This document shows positions 8,139 through 17,624 of a DNA stretch of 41,083 nt, in pieces. The translations under genes and the position numbers were made by a program. The stretch's first letter is position 1. Each line of letters opens with the position of its first letter. The notes below the pieces were generated by a model. That model worked only from the letters and a program-made list of their open reading frames with translations, searched no databases and was not told the DNA's origin. The stretch is from Bacillota bacterium (GTDB taxonomy: Bacteria; Bacillota; Limnochordia; DTU087). The stretch is from the NCBI GenBank assembly GCA_012798955.1, contig JAAZMF010000060.1, forward strand, positions 1 through 41,083, read 5' to 3'.

Positions 8139-8912
8139 TTGCGAAGATATGTGCTGTTTTCCTTGGCAGGATTGTTAGCGATTGTCGCGATACTAAACCC
8201 CACTGCCATTGCCGACGGGGAGTCAACAGATGTACACTTCACTAATGGGTTAGTTTACTATGCTTTAGGATTTACAGATATGGCCACAAGGGAGCTAAAG
8301 CGGGTGTGTGACTTGGCGCCTAGCAATATTGAGGCCCGGATGGCTTTGGGAATGGCTTACCAAGCGAAGGGTGATCTAGACAATGCCCTAAAGACTTATC
8401 AAGAGATACTAGATCTAGATAATAGCCTGCTTTATGTTCACGGCCTACTAGGTGATGTCTATAGAGGTAAGGGCGATGGTGAGCAGGCTAAATCCCATTA
8501 CCTCAAAGCTAAGGAAGATGAGGAATTAGTAGTAGTACCAACATATGGCCTCGGTGTTTTGGCAGAAGAGTCCGGTGACATAGATTTGGCAGTGGGTTAT
8601 TATAGAGAGGTTTTGGAGATTGGGCCGGATCACGTGGATACTGCTCTGCGATTAGCTGATCTGCTAAGCCATACCGGAGACGTGGAAGGTGGACTGCAGG
8701 TGCTCACTGAGGCGAATCGGTATAATCCCAGGGAGCCAGAATTGCACTATAAATGGGGTCTTTTGCATATGCAAAAAGCTAACTATAGTGAGGCTTTGCA
8801 TGAATTCGACCGGGTACTGCAGTTAGAAGGTGGTCATAGGGGGGCTAGGCAGGAGTTGCGTAAATTGGAGGCTTTACTCAAGAAAGAGGGAGCCAATTTA
8901 CCAACTAATTGA
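8139..8912 (+). CDS. Secreted or membrane-anchored tetratricopeptide repeat protein
   Basis: I place the start at TTG 8139, 8 bases after AGAGG, giving 257 residues. The first 27 residues (RRYVLFSLAGLLAIVAIL, then a small-residue stretch to IADGE) look like a signal peptide or N-terminal anchor. The rest is about six tandem TPR units, for example ARMALGMAYQAKGDLDNAL and LHYKWGLLHMQKANYSEAL. TPR domains act as protein-binding scaffolds; no catalytic domain is present. GTG 8130 and an upstream in-frame start at 8007 are possible but less well supported. The gene ends before a terminator, so it is probably transcribed alone. The partner is unknown. Confidence 0.8.
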   Translation: MRRYVLFSLAGLLAIVAILNPTAIADGESTDVHFTNGLVYYALGFTDMATRELKRVCDLAPSNIEARMALGMAYQAKGDLDNALKTYQEILDLDNSLLYVHGLLGDVYRGKGDGEQAKSHYLKAKEDEELVVVPTYGLGVLAEESGDIDLAVGYYREVLEIGPDHVDTALRLADLLSHTGDVEGGLQVLTEANRYNPREPELHYKWGLLHMQKANYSEALHEFDRVLQLEGGHRGARQELRKLEALLKKEGANLPTN

Positions 8913-8967
8913 TCGGGACATAGGTTTGAGGTCATATGTGTAAATCAAAGAGATGTCGTAGCTAGCG

Positions 8968-8992
8968 AGAAGTCCCTTCAGGGGCTTCTTTT
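8968..8992 (+). terminator. Intrinsic terminator after the TPR gene
   Basis: AGAAGTCCC (8968-8976) pairs with GGGGCTTCT (8981-8989) around TTCA with one G-U pair, followed by T bases to 8992. Confidence 0.85.
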
Positions 8993-9135
8993 GATCTTAC
9001 CCACTATAGTCTTCCCCGAGGGTTGAAGCATGTTTCCCATACCTGGAGAATATGGATTAGCGACGGAAGATGCTCGGGTTAGTACTGGGCGGTTTTTCTG
9101 AAAGATGCCATAGTTAGTGGGGAGGACATTAGTAC

Positions 9136-11979
9136 ATGGCTACATCAGAATACTATAAGCAGTCGGTGACCGCCGTGCTCAGGCACTTCGATGTTGATGA
9201 GACGGTGGGGCTTTCTGCAATGGAAGTGAGTCAAAGAGTAGGCCAGTACGGCCCTAATCGTCTAGCGGCGCCATCTCGCCCTTCACTGTTGGTGAGTTTC
9301 CTTGGGCAATTTCAGGATTTTATGGTGATGGTCCTACTCGGAGCCACTTTGATCTCCGCCCTATTGGGAGAAACCGTTGATGCCCTAGCGATCATGGCAA
9401 TTGTGCTTTGTAATGCTTTCTTGGGCTTTGTTCAAGAGTATAAGGCAGAGCGATCATTGGAGGCGTTACAAGATTTGGCGGCTCCTACCTGTGTGGTGTT
9501 GCGGGAAGGCAGGGAGACAGTTGTAGAGGCTAATGCCTTGGTTCCAGGAGATATTGTGTTTCTCCTTGGAGGGCAGCGAGTTCCTGCGGATGGCCGGCTT
9601 GTGGATGCCAATCTCTTGACAATAGAAGAAGCAGCTCTTACCGGTGAATCCCACCATGTCAAGAAGACAGCAGATTTCGTGGCAAACCGCAGTTTGCCCA
9701 TGGGTGATCGGGGAAACTGCGTCTTTATGGGTACTACTGTAACCAATGGTAATGGTCGTTTTGTCGTGACTGCCACCGGTATGGATACAGAAATTGGCAA
9801 GATAGCAGACATGATCCAAGCTGTCCCTTTGGAGACTACACCTTTGCAGAGGCGTTTACAGCAGCTTGGCCAATGGCTGGTAGTTAGCTGCTTAATGGTG
9901 GTTTTTCTGGTGTTTGTGGCGGGGGTTTTCCGGGGTTTTCCTGTATATCGCATGTTTCTCACTGGTGTCAGCTTAGCTGTGGCTGCCATTCCTGAGGGGT
10001 TGCCCGCGGTGGTAACTATTGCGCTAGCCATTGGGGTGCAGCGCATGAGTAGGCGGAACGCCATTGTTCGGCATTTGCCGGCTGTGGAAACCCTTGGTTG
10101 TGCGACAGTGATTTGCTCGGATAAGACAGGCACTTTGACCCAGAACGTGATGACTATCCGGCAAATCCATATGGCCAGTGGTGAGTATGAGGTGAGTGGG
10201 GCTGGGTACAGTTCCTATGGTGAGATTTCGCCTAAGGATGGTACTGCGGACCCTCGAGGTGCTTGGGGGCGAACCAGTCTGGTAGCAACATCACCTATGA
10301 CAAGACAAGGTGATTTGCAGAGGATTCTAATGGCCGGGGCCCTTTGCAATAATGCCCGCATTTATCCCGCCCAAGGGCCGGAGGGTGGCATTAGAGGTAT
10401 TTGGCGCAAGATAAGGAGGGGCAATACTTCCTCGGCGTCGAACACTGATTTAAGCCTAGTGGGCGATCCCACCGAAGGCGCACTGCTTGTGGCCGCTGCT
10501 AAACTTGGCATCTATCGGGAAGAACTTGAGCAATCCCATACCTTTGTGGCAGAATTACCTTTTGATTCTAGGCGCAAGCGTATGACGGTGATTACTAGCT
10601 CGGCTAGGGAAGGTACTGTGGCATGGGTTAAGGGCGCCCCCGACGTGATATTGGGGCTGTGCACTCATTTCCTAAAAGATGGTGAAGTTCTGCCCCTTAG
10701 TGTCCGAGACAAACAGGCTATTCGCAGTCAATATGAGAATATGTCTAGCTCAGCCCTGCGGGTCTTGGCTGTGGCATGTAGGCAATACAAGGCCTTGAGT
10801 AGAGAAAGTCGTCGTCGGCTACAAGAGGGTGAAGTGGAAAGAGAACTCATTTTCTTGGGTTTGGTGGGTATGATCGATCCCCCTAGGCCCGAGGCAGTTA
10901 AGGCCATTGCATCGGCGCGCCGGGCGGGGATTCGGACAATTATGGTGACCGGGGATCATGCCAATACGGCAGTGGCCATTGCCAGGGAGCTAGGCCTCTT
11001 GGTAAGAAGCGGTAAAGCACTTACCGGGGCTGATTTGGACCAAATGGATGACGGGCAGCTTGCCCATGCCGTGAGTTGGGTAGATGTATTTGCAAGGGTA
11101 CAACCGGAGCATAAGGTGCGTATCGTGCGGGCTCTGCAAGCCAATGGTGAAATAGTAGGCATGACAGGTGATGGTGTCAACGATGGGCCCGCGGTAAAAG
11201 AGGCAGATATCGGTATTGCCATGGGCAAAACCGGTACCGATGTGACCAAAGAGGCCTCGGATATTGTTCTAGCCGATGACAATTTCGCAACAATTATAGC
11301 GGCCATTGAGGAAGGTAGGATCATCTACGATAATATCCGCAAGTTTATCCGCTATTTACTGGGGTGCAACGTTGGTGAGGTACTTACTATGTTGTTGGCC
11401 GCTTTGATCGGATTACCCTTGCCACTTTTGCCAATTCAGATATTATGGATGAATCTTGTTACCGATGGTCTACCGGCCATTGCTCTAAGTGTGGATCCTG
11501 GGGATCAGGATATAATGGAGAGGCCTCCACGGCCACCCAAAGAAGGGATCTTTGCCCGGGGCTTGCATGTACGGATTGCTGCCCAGGGGACCTTAATCGG
11601 CATGTGTACATTATTGGTCTTTGTTTTGGAGCTTTTCTGGGGTACGGGCAGTTTGGATAGTGCTCGAACAATGGCTTTTACTACTTTGGTTTTGTCGCAG
11701 CTGCTGTTCGTATTCCAATGCCGCTCAGAGGAGCATAGGGTGTGGGAAGTAGGGATTTTTGGGAATCCGTGGCTGATGGGGGCAGTATGCCTTTCTATTG
11801 CCATGCATATGGGCGTTGTCTATATCCCCATCATACAGCCGATTTTCAAGACAGTGGCCCTTTCCTGGGGGCAATGGGCAGTAGTTGCCTTTTTCTCTGG
11901 CTGGTGCGCAATCTTCGCAGATGTTGTGGTATACGTGGCCCGCAGGGCTAGAAGGCGATTGGCTTGGATTAGGGTCTAG
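9136..11979 (+). CDS. P-type cation ATPase, calcium-transporting (P2A) type
   Basis: The 947-residue protein has the full P2A layout. There is an N-terminal cation-ATPase domain and an actuator motif TGES at about 169-172. The M4 ion-site motif PEGLPA precedes the phosphorylation motif SDKTGTLT with Asp329. The nucleotide domain carries KGAPD, and the hinge has MVTGDH and MTGDGVNDGPA. M6 contains WMNLVTDGLPAIALS, resembling the SERCA site, which favours calcium over sodium or heavy metals. It would pump cations out of the cytoplasm using ATP. ATG 9136 follows GGGGAGGAC. It stands alone between a terminator and yicC, with no adjacent regulator. Confidence 0.9.
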   Translation: MATSEYYKQSVTAVLRHFDVDETVGLSAMEVSQRVGQYGPNRLAAPSRPSLLVSFLGQFQDFMVMVLLGATLISALLGETVDALAIMAIVLCNAFLGFVQEYKAERSLEALQDLAAPTCVVLREGRETVVEANALVPGDIVFLLGGQRVPADGRLVDANLLTIEEAALTGESHHVKKTADFVANRSLPMGDRGNCVFMGTTVTNGNGRFVVTATGMDTEIGKIADMIQAVPLETTPLQRRLQQLGQWLVVSCLMVVFLVFVAGVFRGFPVYRMFLTGVSLAVAAIPEGLPAVVTIALAIGVQRMSRRNAIVRHLPAVETLGCATVICSDKTGTLTQNVMTIRQIHMASGEYEVSGAGYSSYGEISPKDGTADPRGAWGRTSLVATSPMTRQGDLQRILMAGALCNNARIYPAQGPEGGIRGIWRKIRRGNTSSASNTDLSLVGDPTEGALLVAAAKLGIYREELEQSHTFVAELPFDSRRKRMTVITSSAREGTVAWVKGAPDVILGLCTHFLKDGEVLPLSVRDKQAIRSQYENMSSSALRVLAVACRQYKALSRESRRRLQEGEVERELIFLGLVGMIDPPRPEAVKAIASARRAGIRTIMVTGDHANTAVAIARELGLLVRSGKALTGADLDQMDDGQLAHAVSWVDVFARVQPEHKVRIVRALQANGEIVGMTGDGVNDGPAVKEADIGIAMGKTGTDVTKEASDIVLADDNFATIIAAIEEGRIIYDNIRKFIRYLLGCNVGEVLTMLLAALIGLPLPLLPIQILWMNLVTDGLPAIALSVDPGDQDIMERPPRPPKEGIFARGLHVRIAAQGTLIGMCTLLVFVLELFWGTGSLDSARTMAFTTLVLSQLLFVFQCRSEEHRVWEVGIFGNPWLMGAVCLSIAMHMGVVYIPIIQPIFKTVALSWGQWAVVAFFSGWCAIFADVVVYVARRARRRLAWIRV

Positions 11980-12112
11980 CAATATTGACTATGTGGGCAG
12001 GAAGTGGCTACCTACGGGAAGAAGGTAGAGATCCGAATCTCATCGAGTGATGGGATTGAGTCTATCACCGGAGTTTGATTTCCACTGAAGTGATATGAAG
12101 TGAGGCGGAAGC

Positions 12113-12994
12113 ATGGGTTTATGTAGTATGACAGGTTATGGACAAGGACAAGCGGGGGATGAACTAGTAGTACGGGTTGAGATGCGTTCTGTCAATCATC
12201 GTTACACCGATTTTGCCATACGGTTGCCCCGGGAATATGCCTTTCTAGAGGAGACTATACGCAGTGTTCTATCGGCAAACGTACAGCGTGGCAGAGTGGA
12301 AGTTTTGGTAACCATAGAGGATTTTAGGGAAGACCCTAGAACCGTGAAGATAGATTGGGGACTGTTGCATGGATATGACGAGTCTATTTCCAGCATAACC
12401 AAGCGCCTAGGCCTTGAGCCCACCAATCGTGTCGATTATCTGCTTACCTTGCCAGGGGTGTTACAGCCCATGGCCATAGATGATGGGGAACAGGCATTCC
12501 TTGAAGGCCTTGTCGGCGAAGCTGCTAATGCCGCGGCTCGGGCACTGGTGGACATGCGTCAAGCAGAAGGGCAAAGGTTAACGGTGGTGTTAAATCAGTA
12601 TCTTGATGATCTGGATCGAGGCCTTGGGGAAATTGCCACTCTTGCCAAAACGTTACCTTTGGAATACCGGGAGCGGCTAGAGAAGCGCATATCGGATTTG
12701 GTCGGAGATATTCAGGTAGATCCCAATCGATTGATCACCGAAATTGCTATTTTGGCTGATCGATCCAGTATAGACGAGGAGTTGGTGCGCCTCGATAGCC
12801 ACATAGTTGAGTTTCGCTCCGCTCTGATGGAGGACGAGCCAGTTGGCAGAAAACTTGATTTTCTCTTGCAAGAGATGAATCGGGAAGTCAACACCATTGG
12901 CTCCAAGACTACCCATGTATCTATCGCTAAATGGGTAGTCGAGGCGAAGAGCACAATTGAGAAGCTGAGGGAGCAGATCCAGAACGTGGAGTAG
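12113..12994 (+). CDS. yicC: YicC-family endoribonuclease-like stress protein
   Basis: This 293-residue protein begins MGLCSMTGYGQGQAG, a YicC_N signature, and ends with the conserved C-terminal block FLLQEMNREVNTIGSKTTH followed by VEAKSTIEKLREQIQN. YicC family proteins have been reported as endoribonucleases acting on small RNAs in E. coli. In Firmicutes the gene usually precedes remA, gmk and rpoZ, as it does here apart from the inserted mihF. The SD-like AGGCGG lies just upstream of ATG 12113. The 133-base gap before it (11980-12112) has several weak inverted repeats but no recognised element. Confidence 0.92.
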   Translation: MGLCSMTGYGQGQAGDELVVRVEMRSVNHRYTDFAIRLPREYAFLEETIRSVLSANVQRGRVEVLVTIEDFREDPRTVKIDWGLLHGYDESISSITKRLGLEPTNRVDYLLTLPGVLQPMAIDDGEQAFLEGLVGEAANAAARALVDMRQAEGQRLTVVLNQYLDDLDRGLGEIATLAKTLPLEYRERLEKRISDLVGDIQVDPNRLITEIAILADRSSIDEELVRLDSHIVEFRSALMEDEPVGRKLDFLLQEMNREVNTIGSKTTHVSIAKWVVEAKSTIEKLREQIQNVE

Positions 12995-13038
12995 TGGCCT
13001 AAGGGCAAGTGGAAAAATGAAACGAGGAGGTGGACAAT

Positions 13039-13347
13039 TTGGCTCTACCAAAACTTACGCCCGATGAGAAGATGCAAGCGTTAGCTAAAGCGCAACAGAT
13101 GCGGAGCCAGCGGGCGGACATACGAGTGAAACTAAAGTCTGGCATGATCACTTTACAGGAAGTGCTTAATGACGCCGATGATGAGGTAGTGGGGCGTATG
13201 CGAGTCTCGTATCTCTTGCAATCCTTGCCTCAAGTTGGTAAAGTAACTAGTAGACGCATCATGGACGAGATTGGTATTCACGAGAATCGCAGAGTGCGGG
13301 GTCTAGGCAAACGCCAAGTGGAGGCCCTAGTCAAGAGATTTGAGTAG
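13039..13347 (+). CDS. mihF: MihF-type integration host factor (actinobacterial IHF family)
   Basis: The 102-residue product starts MALPKLTPDEKMQALAKA and has the helix-two-turn-helix region LLQSLPQVGKVTSRRIMDEI followed by ENRRVRGLGKRQVEAL. This matches the mycobacterial integration host factor family, a monomeric nucleoid protein unrelated to E. coli IHF. I chose TTG 13039, 8 bases after GAGGAGG (13024-13030), because it gives the canonical MALP start; GTG 13030 overlaps the ribosome binding site. In Actinobacteria mihF also sits just before gmk and rpoZ, so the context supports orthology. It probably bends DNA and influences chromosome organisation. Confidence 0.85.
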   Translation: MALPKLTPDEKMQALAKAQQMRSQRADIRVKLKSGMITLQEVLNDADDEVVGRMRVSYLLQSLPQVGKVTSRRIMDEIGIHENRRVRGLGKRQVEALVKRFE

Positions 13348-13374
13348 GGGTAAGGTAGTTGGGGGGTAGGTTAC

Positions 13375-13641
13375 TTGAATATTAAACTCGCTAATATAGG
13401 ATTTGGTAATATCGTTGCGGCCAATCGGATAATCGCCATTGTCAGCCCTGAGTCGGCACCAATTAAGCGGACAATTCAGGAAGCCCGTGAAAAAGGGATG
13501 TTAGTTGATGCTACATACGGTCGACGCACACGGGCGGTTATTATAACAGATAGTGATCACGTGATCTTATCAGCTGTGCAGCCGGAGACTGTAGCTCATA
13601 GACTATCTGGTAAGGGAACTGCGACAGAAACGGCTGACTAG
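13375..13641 (+). CDS. remA: RemA / DUF370 family DNA-binding regulator
   Basis: The 88-residue protein is very close to Bacillus Rem[21 protein letters not shown], then [26 protein letters not shown] and [18 protein letters not shown]. RemA forms ring-like oligomers that wrap DNA. In Bacillus it activates matrix and osmoprotection genes. The start is TTG 13375 after a G-rich ribosome binding site (GGGGGGTAGG). It lies 27 bases after mihF and 26 before gmk in one co-directional run. Confidence 0.95.
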   Translation: MNIKLANIGFGNIVAANRIIAIVSPESAPIKRTIQEAREKGMLVDATYGRRTRAVIITDSDHVILSAVQPETVAHRLSGKGTATETAD

Positions 13642-13667
13642 ATACGTAGATTGGTGGAGGGCTATCG

Positions 13668-14342
13668 GTGCAAAAACGGGGTTTCCTTCTGATTCTTTCG
13701 GGCCCCTCAGGGGCTGGCAAAAACACAGTGCTAGATGCAACCCGGGACTGTTGTCCTGACTTACAGTATTCAGTCTCAGCTACTACCCGCCCTCGGCGCC
13801 CGTTGGAGCAAGAAGGTGTGGATTATTTTTTCCTGACTGAGACGGAGTTTAGGCAACGGATAGAGGCAGGGGAATTCTTGGAGTGGGCGGAGTTTTGCGG
13901 CCATCTATATGGTACACCACTAGCTTATGTAAATGAATGTCTGGAGCAGGGTCAAGTGGTGGTCATGGATATTGATATCGCAGGTGCCCGCCAGGTCCAG
14001 GCGAAAATGCCAGAGGCCATTTTTGTTTTTCTATTGCCACCTAGTATGTCTGAGCTGGAACATCGCCTAAGGACCCGCTCTACCGAGACCGATGAAGCCA
14101 TTCGTCATCGGTTAGGCAAGGCCTTAGAAGAGCTAAGAGCCGGCATTGACTATGATTATGTTATACAAAATGATGAAGTTGCCCAAAGCGCTGCGAAGCT
14201 GAAATCCATCATCATGGCTGAGCGTTGCCGTGTTAGGCGCAGTGAATATTTTGAGCAACTAAAGGATATAGTGGGGGAAACGGGGAGGAAGATGACAGAT
14301 GATGAATCAACCGCCAATCGAGGACCTGTTGACAAAGGTTGA
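13668..14342 (+). CDS. gmk: Guanylate kinase
   Basis: Guanylate kinase converts GMP to GDP with ATP. Motifs visible are the P-loop LSGPSGAGKNT, SATTRPRRPLEQEGVDYFF, and GTPLAYVNECLEQGQVVVMDIDI. The start is GTG 13668 after GGTGGAGG. At 224 residues it is slightly longer than the usual 205. The C-terminal extension runs into the start of rpoZ, with a 44-base overlap, suggesting translational coupling. Confidence 0.96.
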   Translation: MQKRGFLLILSGPSGAGKNTVLDATRDCCPDLQYSVSATTRPRRPLEQEGVDYFFLTETEFRQRIEAGEFLEWAEFCGHLYGTPLAYVNECLEQGQVVVMDIDIAGARQVQAKMPEAIFVFLLPPSMSELEHRLRTRSTETDEAIRHRLGKALEELRAGIDYDYVIQNDEVAQSAAKLKSIIMAERCRVRRSEYFEQLKDIVGETGRKMTDDESTANRGPVDKG

Positions 14343-14505
14343 TAGCCGTTACACTTTGGTGGTAAGTACTGCGCGACGTGCCCGCCAACTTTTGGAAGGT
14401 TCTCCCCAGTTCGCTGATGCTAACACTACTAAGCCAGTGACCATTGCTCTTTGGGAGATCGGAGAGGGCAAGGTGGTACCCACTAAGGAGAAGCGGAAAG
14501 CGTAG
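14299..14505 (+). CDS. rpoZ: RNA polymerase omega subunit
   Basis: Omega stabilises the beta-prime subunit of RNA polymerase. The 68-residue product contains PPIEDLLTKVDSRYTLVVSTARRARQL and KPVTIALWEIGEGKV, the usual omega pattern. ATG 14299 or the adjacent ATG 14302 follows GGGGAGGAAG at 14282-14290. It overlaps the end of gmk, as in many Firmicutes. A terminator follows, and the coaBC gene that often comes next is absent. Confidence 0.93.
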   Translation: MMNQPPIEDLLTKVDSRYTLVVSTARRARQLLEGSPQFADANTTKPVTIALWEIGEGKVVPTKEKRKA

Positions 14506-14513
14506 CGGCAACC

Positions 14514-14544
14514 AAGCCCCAGCCACCTCGGCTAGGGGCTTTTT
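14514..14544 (+). terminator. Intrinsic terminator after rpoZ
   Basis: AAGCCCC (14514-14520) pairs with GGGGCTT (14535-14541), extended inward by AGCC (14521-14524) with GGCT (14530-14533) and a single bulged A. T bases run to 14544. It separates the yicC-rpoZ unit from priA, only 35 bases before the priA start. Confidence 0.88.
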
Positions 14545-14579
14545 AGTTCTTGTGTTGGGCTTAACGGGGAGACGATTTG

Positions 14580-17069
14580 ATGAATTTCGACATATCCAAA
14601 AAGCGTTACGGTGAAGTCGTAGTAGATGTGCAAAACAGGGCCGTAGATCGGCTTTTTCATTACTCTATTCCACCGGATCTACAGTCAAGTCTAAAACCAG
14701 GGCATAGGGTGATAGTTCCCTTTGGGTCCATGACAGTTGTGGGCTATGTGATTCGTCTTGTTGATTGGACCCCGGTAGATGAAGTTAAGCCAATCTTGCG
14801 GATTCTCGATGAGGAGCCCCTCTTAACAAAAGAGCTGCTAGATTTGGCCCTATGGCTTGCCAAAACCACATATAGCCGGCTCATAGATGCGGTGCGCTGT
14901 GTGTTACCTCCAGGCATTCATATTAAAGAGGAAAGATATCTTTCCCTATCTATCCCGGTGGAGGAGACTAGGAGGTTGATGGAGGAGCTAGGATCTCGGG
15001 CACCTAAACAGGGAGCGATTTTACATTACCTGATGGAGGTGGGAGGCGAGGCCACCTGCGATTCCATTATGGAAGTTACGGGGGCAGGCATGGGTAGCAT
15101 AACTGCATTGGTAGATAAAGGCTATGGCCGCATTCTGCACCGTTGGACTGATCCTTCCGTCAAGCCCAAGCAAATTCAGGTTTTTGAGCTCCATGTCTCG
15201 ATAGATGAAGCCATGGCGTGGTTAGGGGAAAATCATAGGCGCGCACCTAAGCAAGCCGCCATCGTAGATGTGCTCGTTAGTGAAAGCAGAAAAGGAGAAG
15301 TTTTCACCGCGGCTATGCTGGCTGATCTTGCCGAGACATCACCTAGTACAGTGTACGCTCTGGAAGCTAAGGGATTGCTTCGGCGACGCCTTGTGGAGGT
15401 TTATCGGGATCCCTATAGAGCCATTACCTCGATGAAGCGTCCTCTCACTCCGAATCTTGATCAGGCCAAAGCTCTCAAGGAACTTGAAGTGGCTCTAGAA
15501 AAAGGTCGACACCAAGTGTACCTTTTGAGGGGTGTCACTGGTAGTGGTAAAACGGAGGTATATTTGCAGGCCATAGGTAATGCCTTACAATTAGGTAAAA
15601 GGGCCATTGTGCTAGTCCCTGAGATCTCGCTGACTCCCCAGACGGTAAAACGCTTTAAGGATCGATTTGGTGAGGGTGTCGCCATCCTGCATTCTCGCCT
15701 GAGCATGGGCGAGCGGTTTGATGAGTGGCGGCGTATTCGTAGTGGTGAAGCCGATATTGTGGTGGGGGCCCGCTCTGCTATCTTCGCTCCCTTGATGAAT
15801 CTAGGCCTTATCGTAATAGACGAAGAACATGATCAAAGTTACAAGCAAGATGAAATGCCTTGCTACCACACTCGGGATGTGGCCATTTGGAGGGCGAAGG
15901 AGCACAAGGCATTGGTTATCTTAGGAAGTGCTACTCCCGATATAGAGTCTGCTTACCGAGCATCTGTGGGTAAGTATCAGCTATTGCAGTTGCCCCATCG
16001 TGTTGAGAACCGGCCTTTACCCCAGGTGAGAATTGTAGATATGCGTGAGGAGCTCAAAGGTGGCAATCGTACTATTCTGAGTCGTGACTTAAGAGCGGCT
16101 ATCCAAAAAAGGTTGGAGCAAGGCGAGCAAATGATGATTTTGCTCAATCGCCGGGGTTATGCTACGTGTGTACTTTGCCGGGGATGTGGTCTTGTCATGG
16201 AATGCACCAATTGCCGAGTATCCTTAACATACCATGAACCTGATGCAAGTGTTGTATGTCACTACTGCGGGCTCACTATGCCTTTGCCTAAACTCTGTCC
16301 CCAGTGTCGGAGTCGGTACTTGCACCGCTTTGGTGTGGGTACGCAAAGAGTAGAAGAAGTGCTCAAACAGGAGTTTTCTGGGGCGAGGCTCCTGCGTATG
16401 GATTTTGATACCACTCGGCGGAAGGGTGCCCACGCCTCTATTTTGAGTCGATTTCGGCGAGGTGAGGCGGATATCTTGTTGGGCACTCAAATGATCGCCA
16501 AGGGTCACGATTTTCCCGGTGTTACACTGGTGGGGGTGATAACCGCCGATACCGCCTTGAATATTCCGGATTTCCGTGGGGGAGAGCGCACTTTCCAACT
16601 TCTAACCCAGGTGGGGGGCAGAGCGGGTCGGGGGGATAAGGAAGGTGAAGTGATTATTCAAACCTATACACCGGAGCATTATAGTATCCAAGCCGCCGCC
16701 CGCCAAGACTATGTGGCCTTTTATCACGAGGAATTGGCCTTTCGCCGGGACTTAGGCTACCCACCCTTCAGTTTTCTAGCCCGTTTGCTGATCACAGGGC
16801 CTGTAGAAAAAGATGTAATCGATACCGCCCATCAAGTTACTCAAGAGGTAGAGCTAGTGACCCATACCCAAGGTTTGCAGACTGAGTTTACTACCCTTGG
16901 TCCCTCCCCGGCCCCGCTGTCGCTGGTGAGAAGCAGATATCGATGGCATGTTTTACTTAAGGGTAGCGAAAGTGCCATTCGGGAAGTACTCGACGGATTA
17001 GTTGAAGTACTGCCAACTGGCTCTGATTGCAGTGTCAGTGTTGACGTTGCTCCCTCGTCTTTGTTATGA
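14580..17069 (+). CDS. priA: PriA, primosomal replication-restart helicase
   Basis: PriA recognises stalled forks and reloads the replisome with a 3'-5' helicase. The 829 residues show the N-terminal DNA-binding and winged-helix part. The ATPase core has Walker A GVTGSGKTE (Lys324) and the DEEH box at about 414-417. Between the helicase lobes is the zinc region with CVLCRGCG, CTNC, CHYC and CPQC, eight paired cysteines. Helicase motifs LGTQMIAKGHDFP and QVGGRAGR follow. ATG 14580 lies 7 bases after GGGGAG; an overlapping TTG at 14577 is less likely. It starts the priA-def-fmt run. Confidence 0.96.
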   Translation: MNFDISKKRYGEVVVDVQNRAVDRLFHYSIPPDLQSSLKPGHRVIVPFGSMTVVGYVIRLVDWTPVDEVKPILRILDEEPLLTKELLDLALWLAKTTYSRLIDAVRCVLPPGIHIKEERYLSLSIPVEETRRLMEELGSRAPKQGAILHYLMEVGGEATCDSIMEVTGAGMGSITALVDKGYGRILHRWTDPSVKPKQIQVFELHVSIDEAMAWLGENHRRAPKQAAIVDVLVSESRKGEVFTAAMLADLAETSPSTVYALEAKGLLRRRLVEVYRDPYRAITSMKRPLTPNLDQAKALKELEVALEKGRHQVYLLRGVTGSGKTEVYLQAIGNALQLGKRAIVLVPEISLTPQTVKRFKDRFGEGVAILHSRLSMGERFDEWRRIRSGEADIVVGARSAIFAPLMNLGLIVIDEEHDQSYKQDEMPCYHTRDVAIWRAKEHKALVILGSATPDIESAYRASVGKYQLLQLPHRVENRPLPQVRIVDMREELKGGNRTILSRDLRAAIQKRLEQGEQMMILLNRRGYATCVLCRGCGLVMECTNCRVSLTYHEPDASVVCHYCGLTMPLPKLCPQCRSRYLHRFGVGTQRVEEVLKQEFSGARLLRMDFDTTRRKGAHASILSRFRRGEADILLGTQMIAKGHDFPGVTLVGVITADTALNIPDFRGGERTFQLLTQVGGRAGRGDKEGEVIIQTYTPEHYSIQAAARQDYVAFYHEELAFRRDLGYPPFSFLARLLITGPVEKDVIDTAHQVTQEVELVTHTQGLQTEFTTLGPSPAPLSLVRSRYRWHVLLKGSESAIREVLDGLVEVLPTGSDCSVSVDVAPSSLL

Positions 17070-17127
17070 TGGCACTGATAAGCATTGTTAAGTAGTAGAA
17101 TTCAGCAGTGAAGTGGGGGTGGGACAC

Positions 17128-17601
17128 ATGGCGATTATGGAAATATTTGAAGACGGGGCTCCGGTGCTTAGGCAAAAAGCTCAGCCTGTGACCCAAGTGA
17201 CCAAGAAAATACGTAGGTTAGTCAAAGATATGATCGAGACCATGGGAGCGGCAGAAGGTGTCGGTTTAGCTGCGCCCCAGGTAGGCATCGGCCAACGAGT
17301 AATAGTTGTTGATGTGGGTGAAGGTCCCATAGCGATAATCAACCCTGAGATCCAAGAGACTGCAGGTACCGAAGTGGATGTAGAGGGGTGCTTGAGTATC
17401 CCTGGGGTGTATGGGTATGTAAACAGAGCTTTGCAGGTGGTTGTCACTGGTATCGATGAAATGGGTAAGCCGATTAGAGTTAAGGGAGAAAATCTGTTAG
17501 CTCGGGCTCTACAGCATGAGATTGATCACCTCGATGGTGTGCTTTTCATAGATAAGGTGCTGGATATCCAAGTGGATACCGATGATGACGAGCAGGTTTA
17601 G
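17128..17601 (+). CDS. def: Peptide deformylase
   Basis: Deformylase removes the N-formyl group from new polypeptides. All three metal-site motifs are present: GVGLAAPQ (44-51), EGCLS (86-90) and HEIDH (130-134). The start is ATG 17128; the upstream GTG 17113 is in frame but lies within a G-rich stretch that probably serves as the ribosome binding site. It gives 157 residues. The next gene, fmt, installs the same formyl group, and the pair is a classic neighbourhood. Confidence 0.95.
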   Translation: MAIMEIFEDGAPVLRQKAQPVTQVTKKIRRLVKDMIETMGAAEGVGLAAPQVGIGQRVIVVDVGEGPIAIINPEIQETAGTEVDVEGCLSIPGVYGYVNRALQVVVTGIDEMGKPIRVKGENLLARALQHEIDHLDGVLFIDKVLDIQVDTDDDEQV

Positions 17602-17624
17602 TGATCTATCGGGGAGGTGATAGT

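Noticed and set aside
9432-10133. A 233-codon open frame on the minus strand
   Set aside because: It is fully antisense to the ATPase gene, has no ribosome binding site and no recognisable domain; the plus-strand frame has all P-type ATPase motifs.
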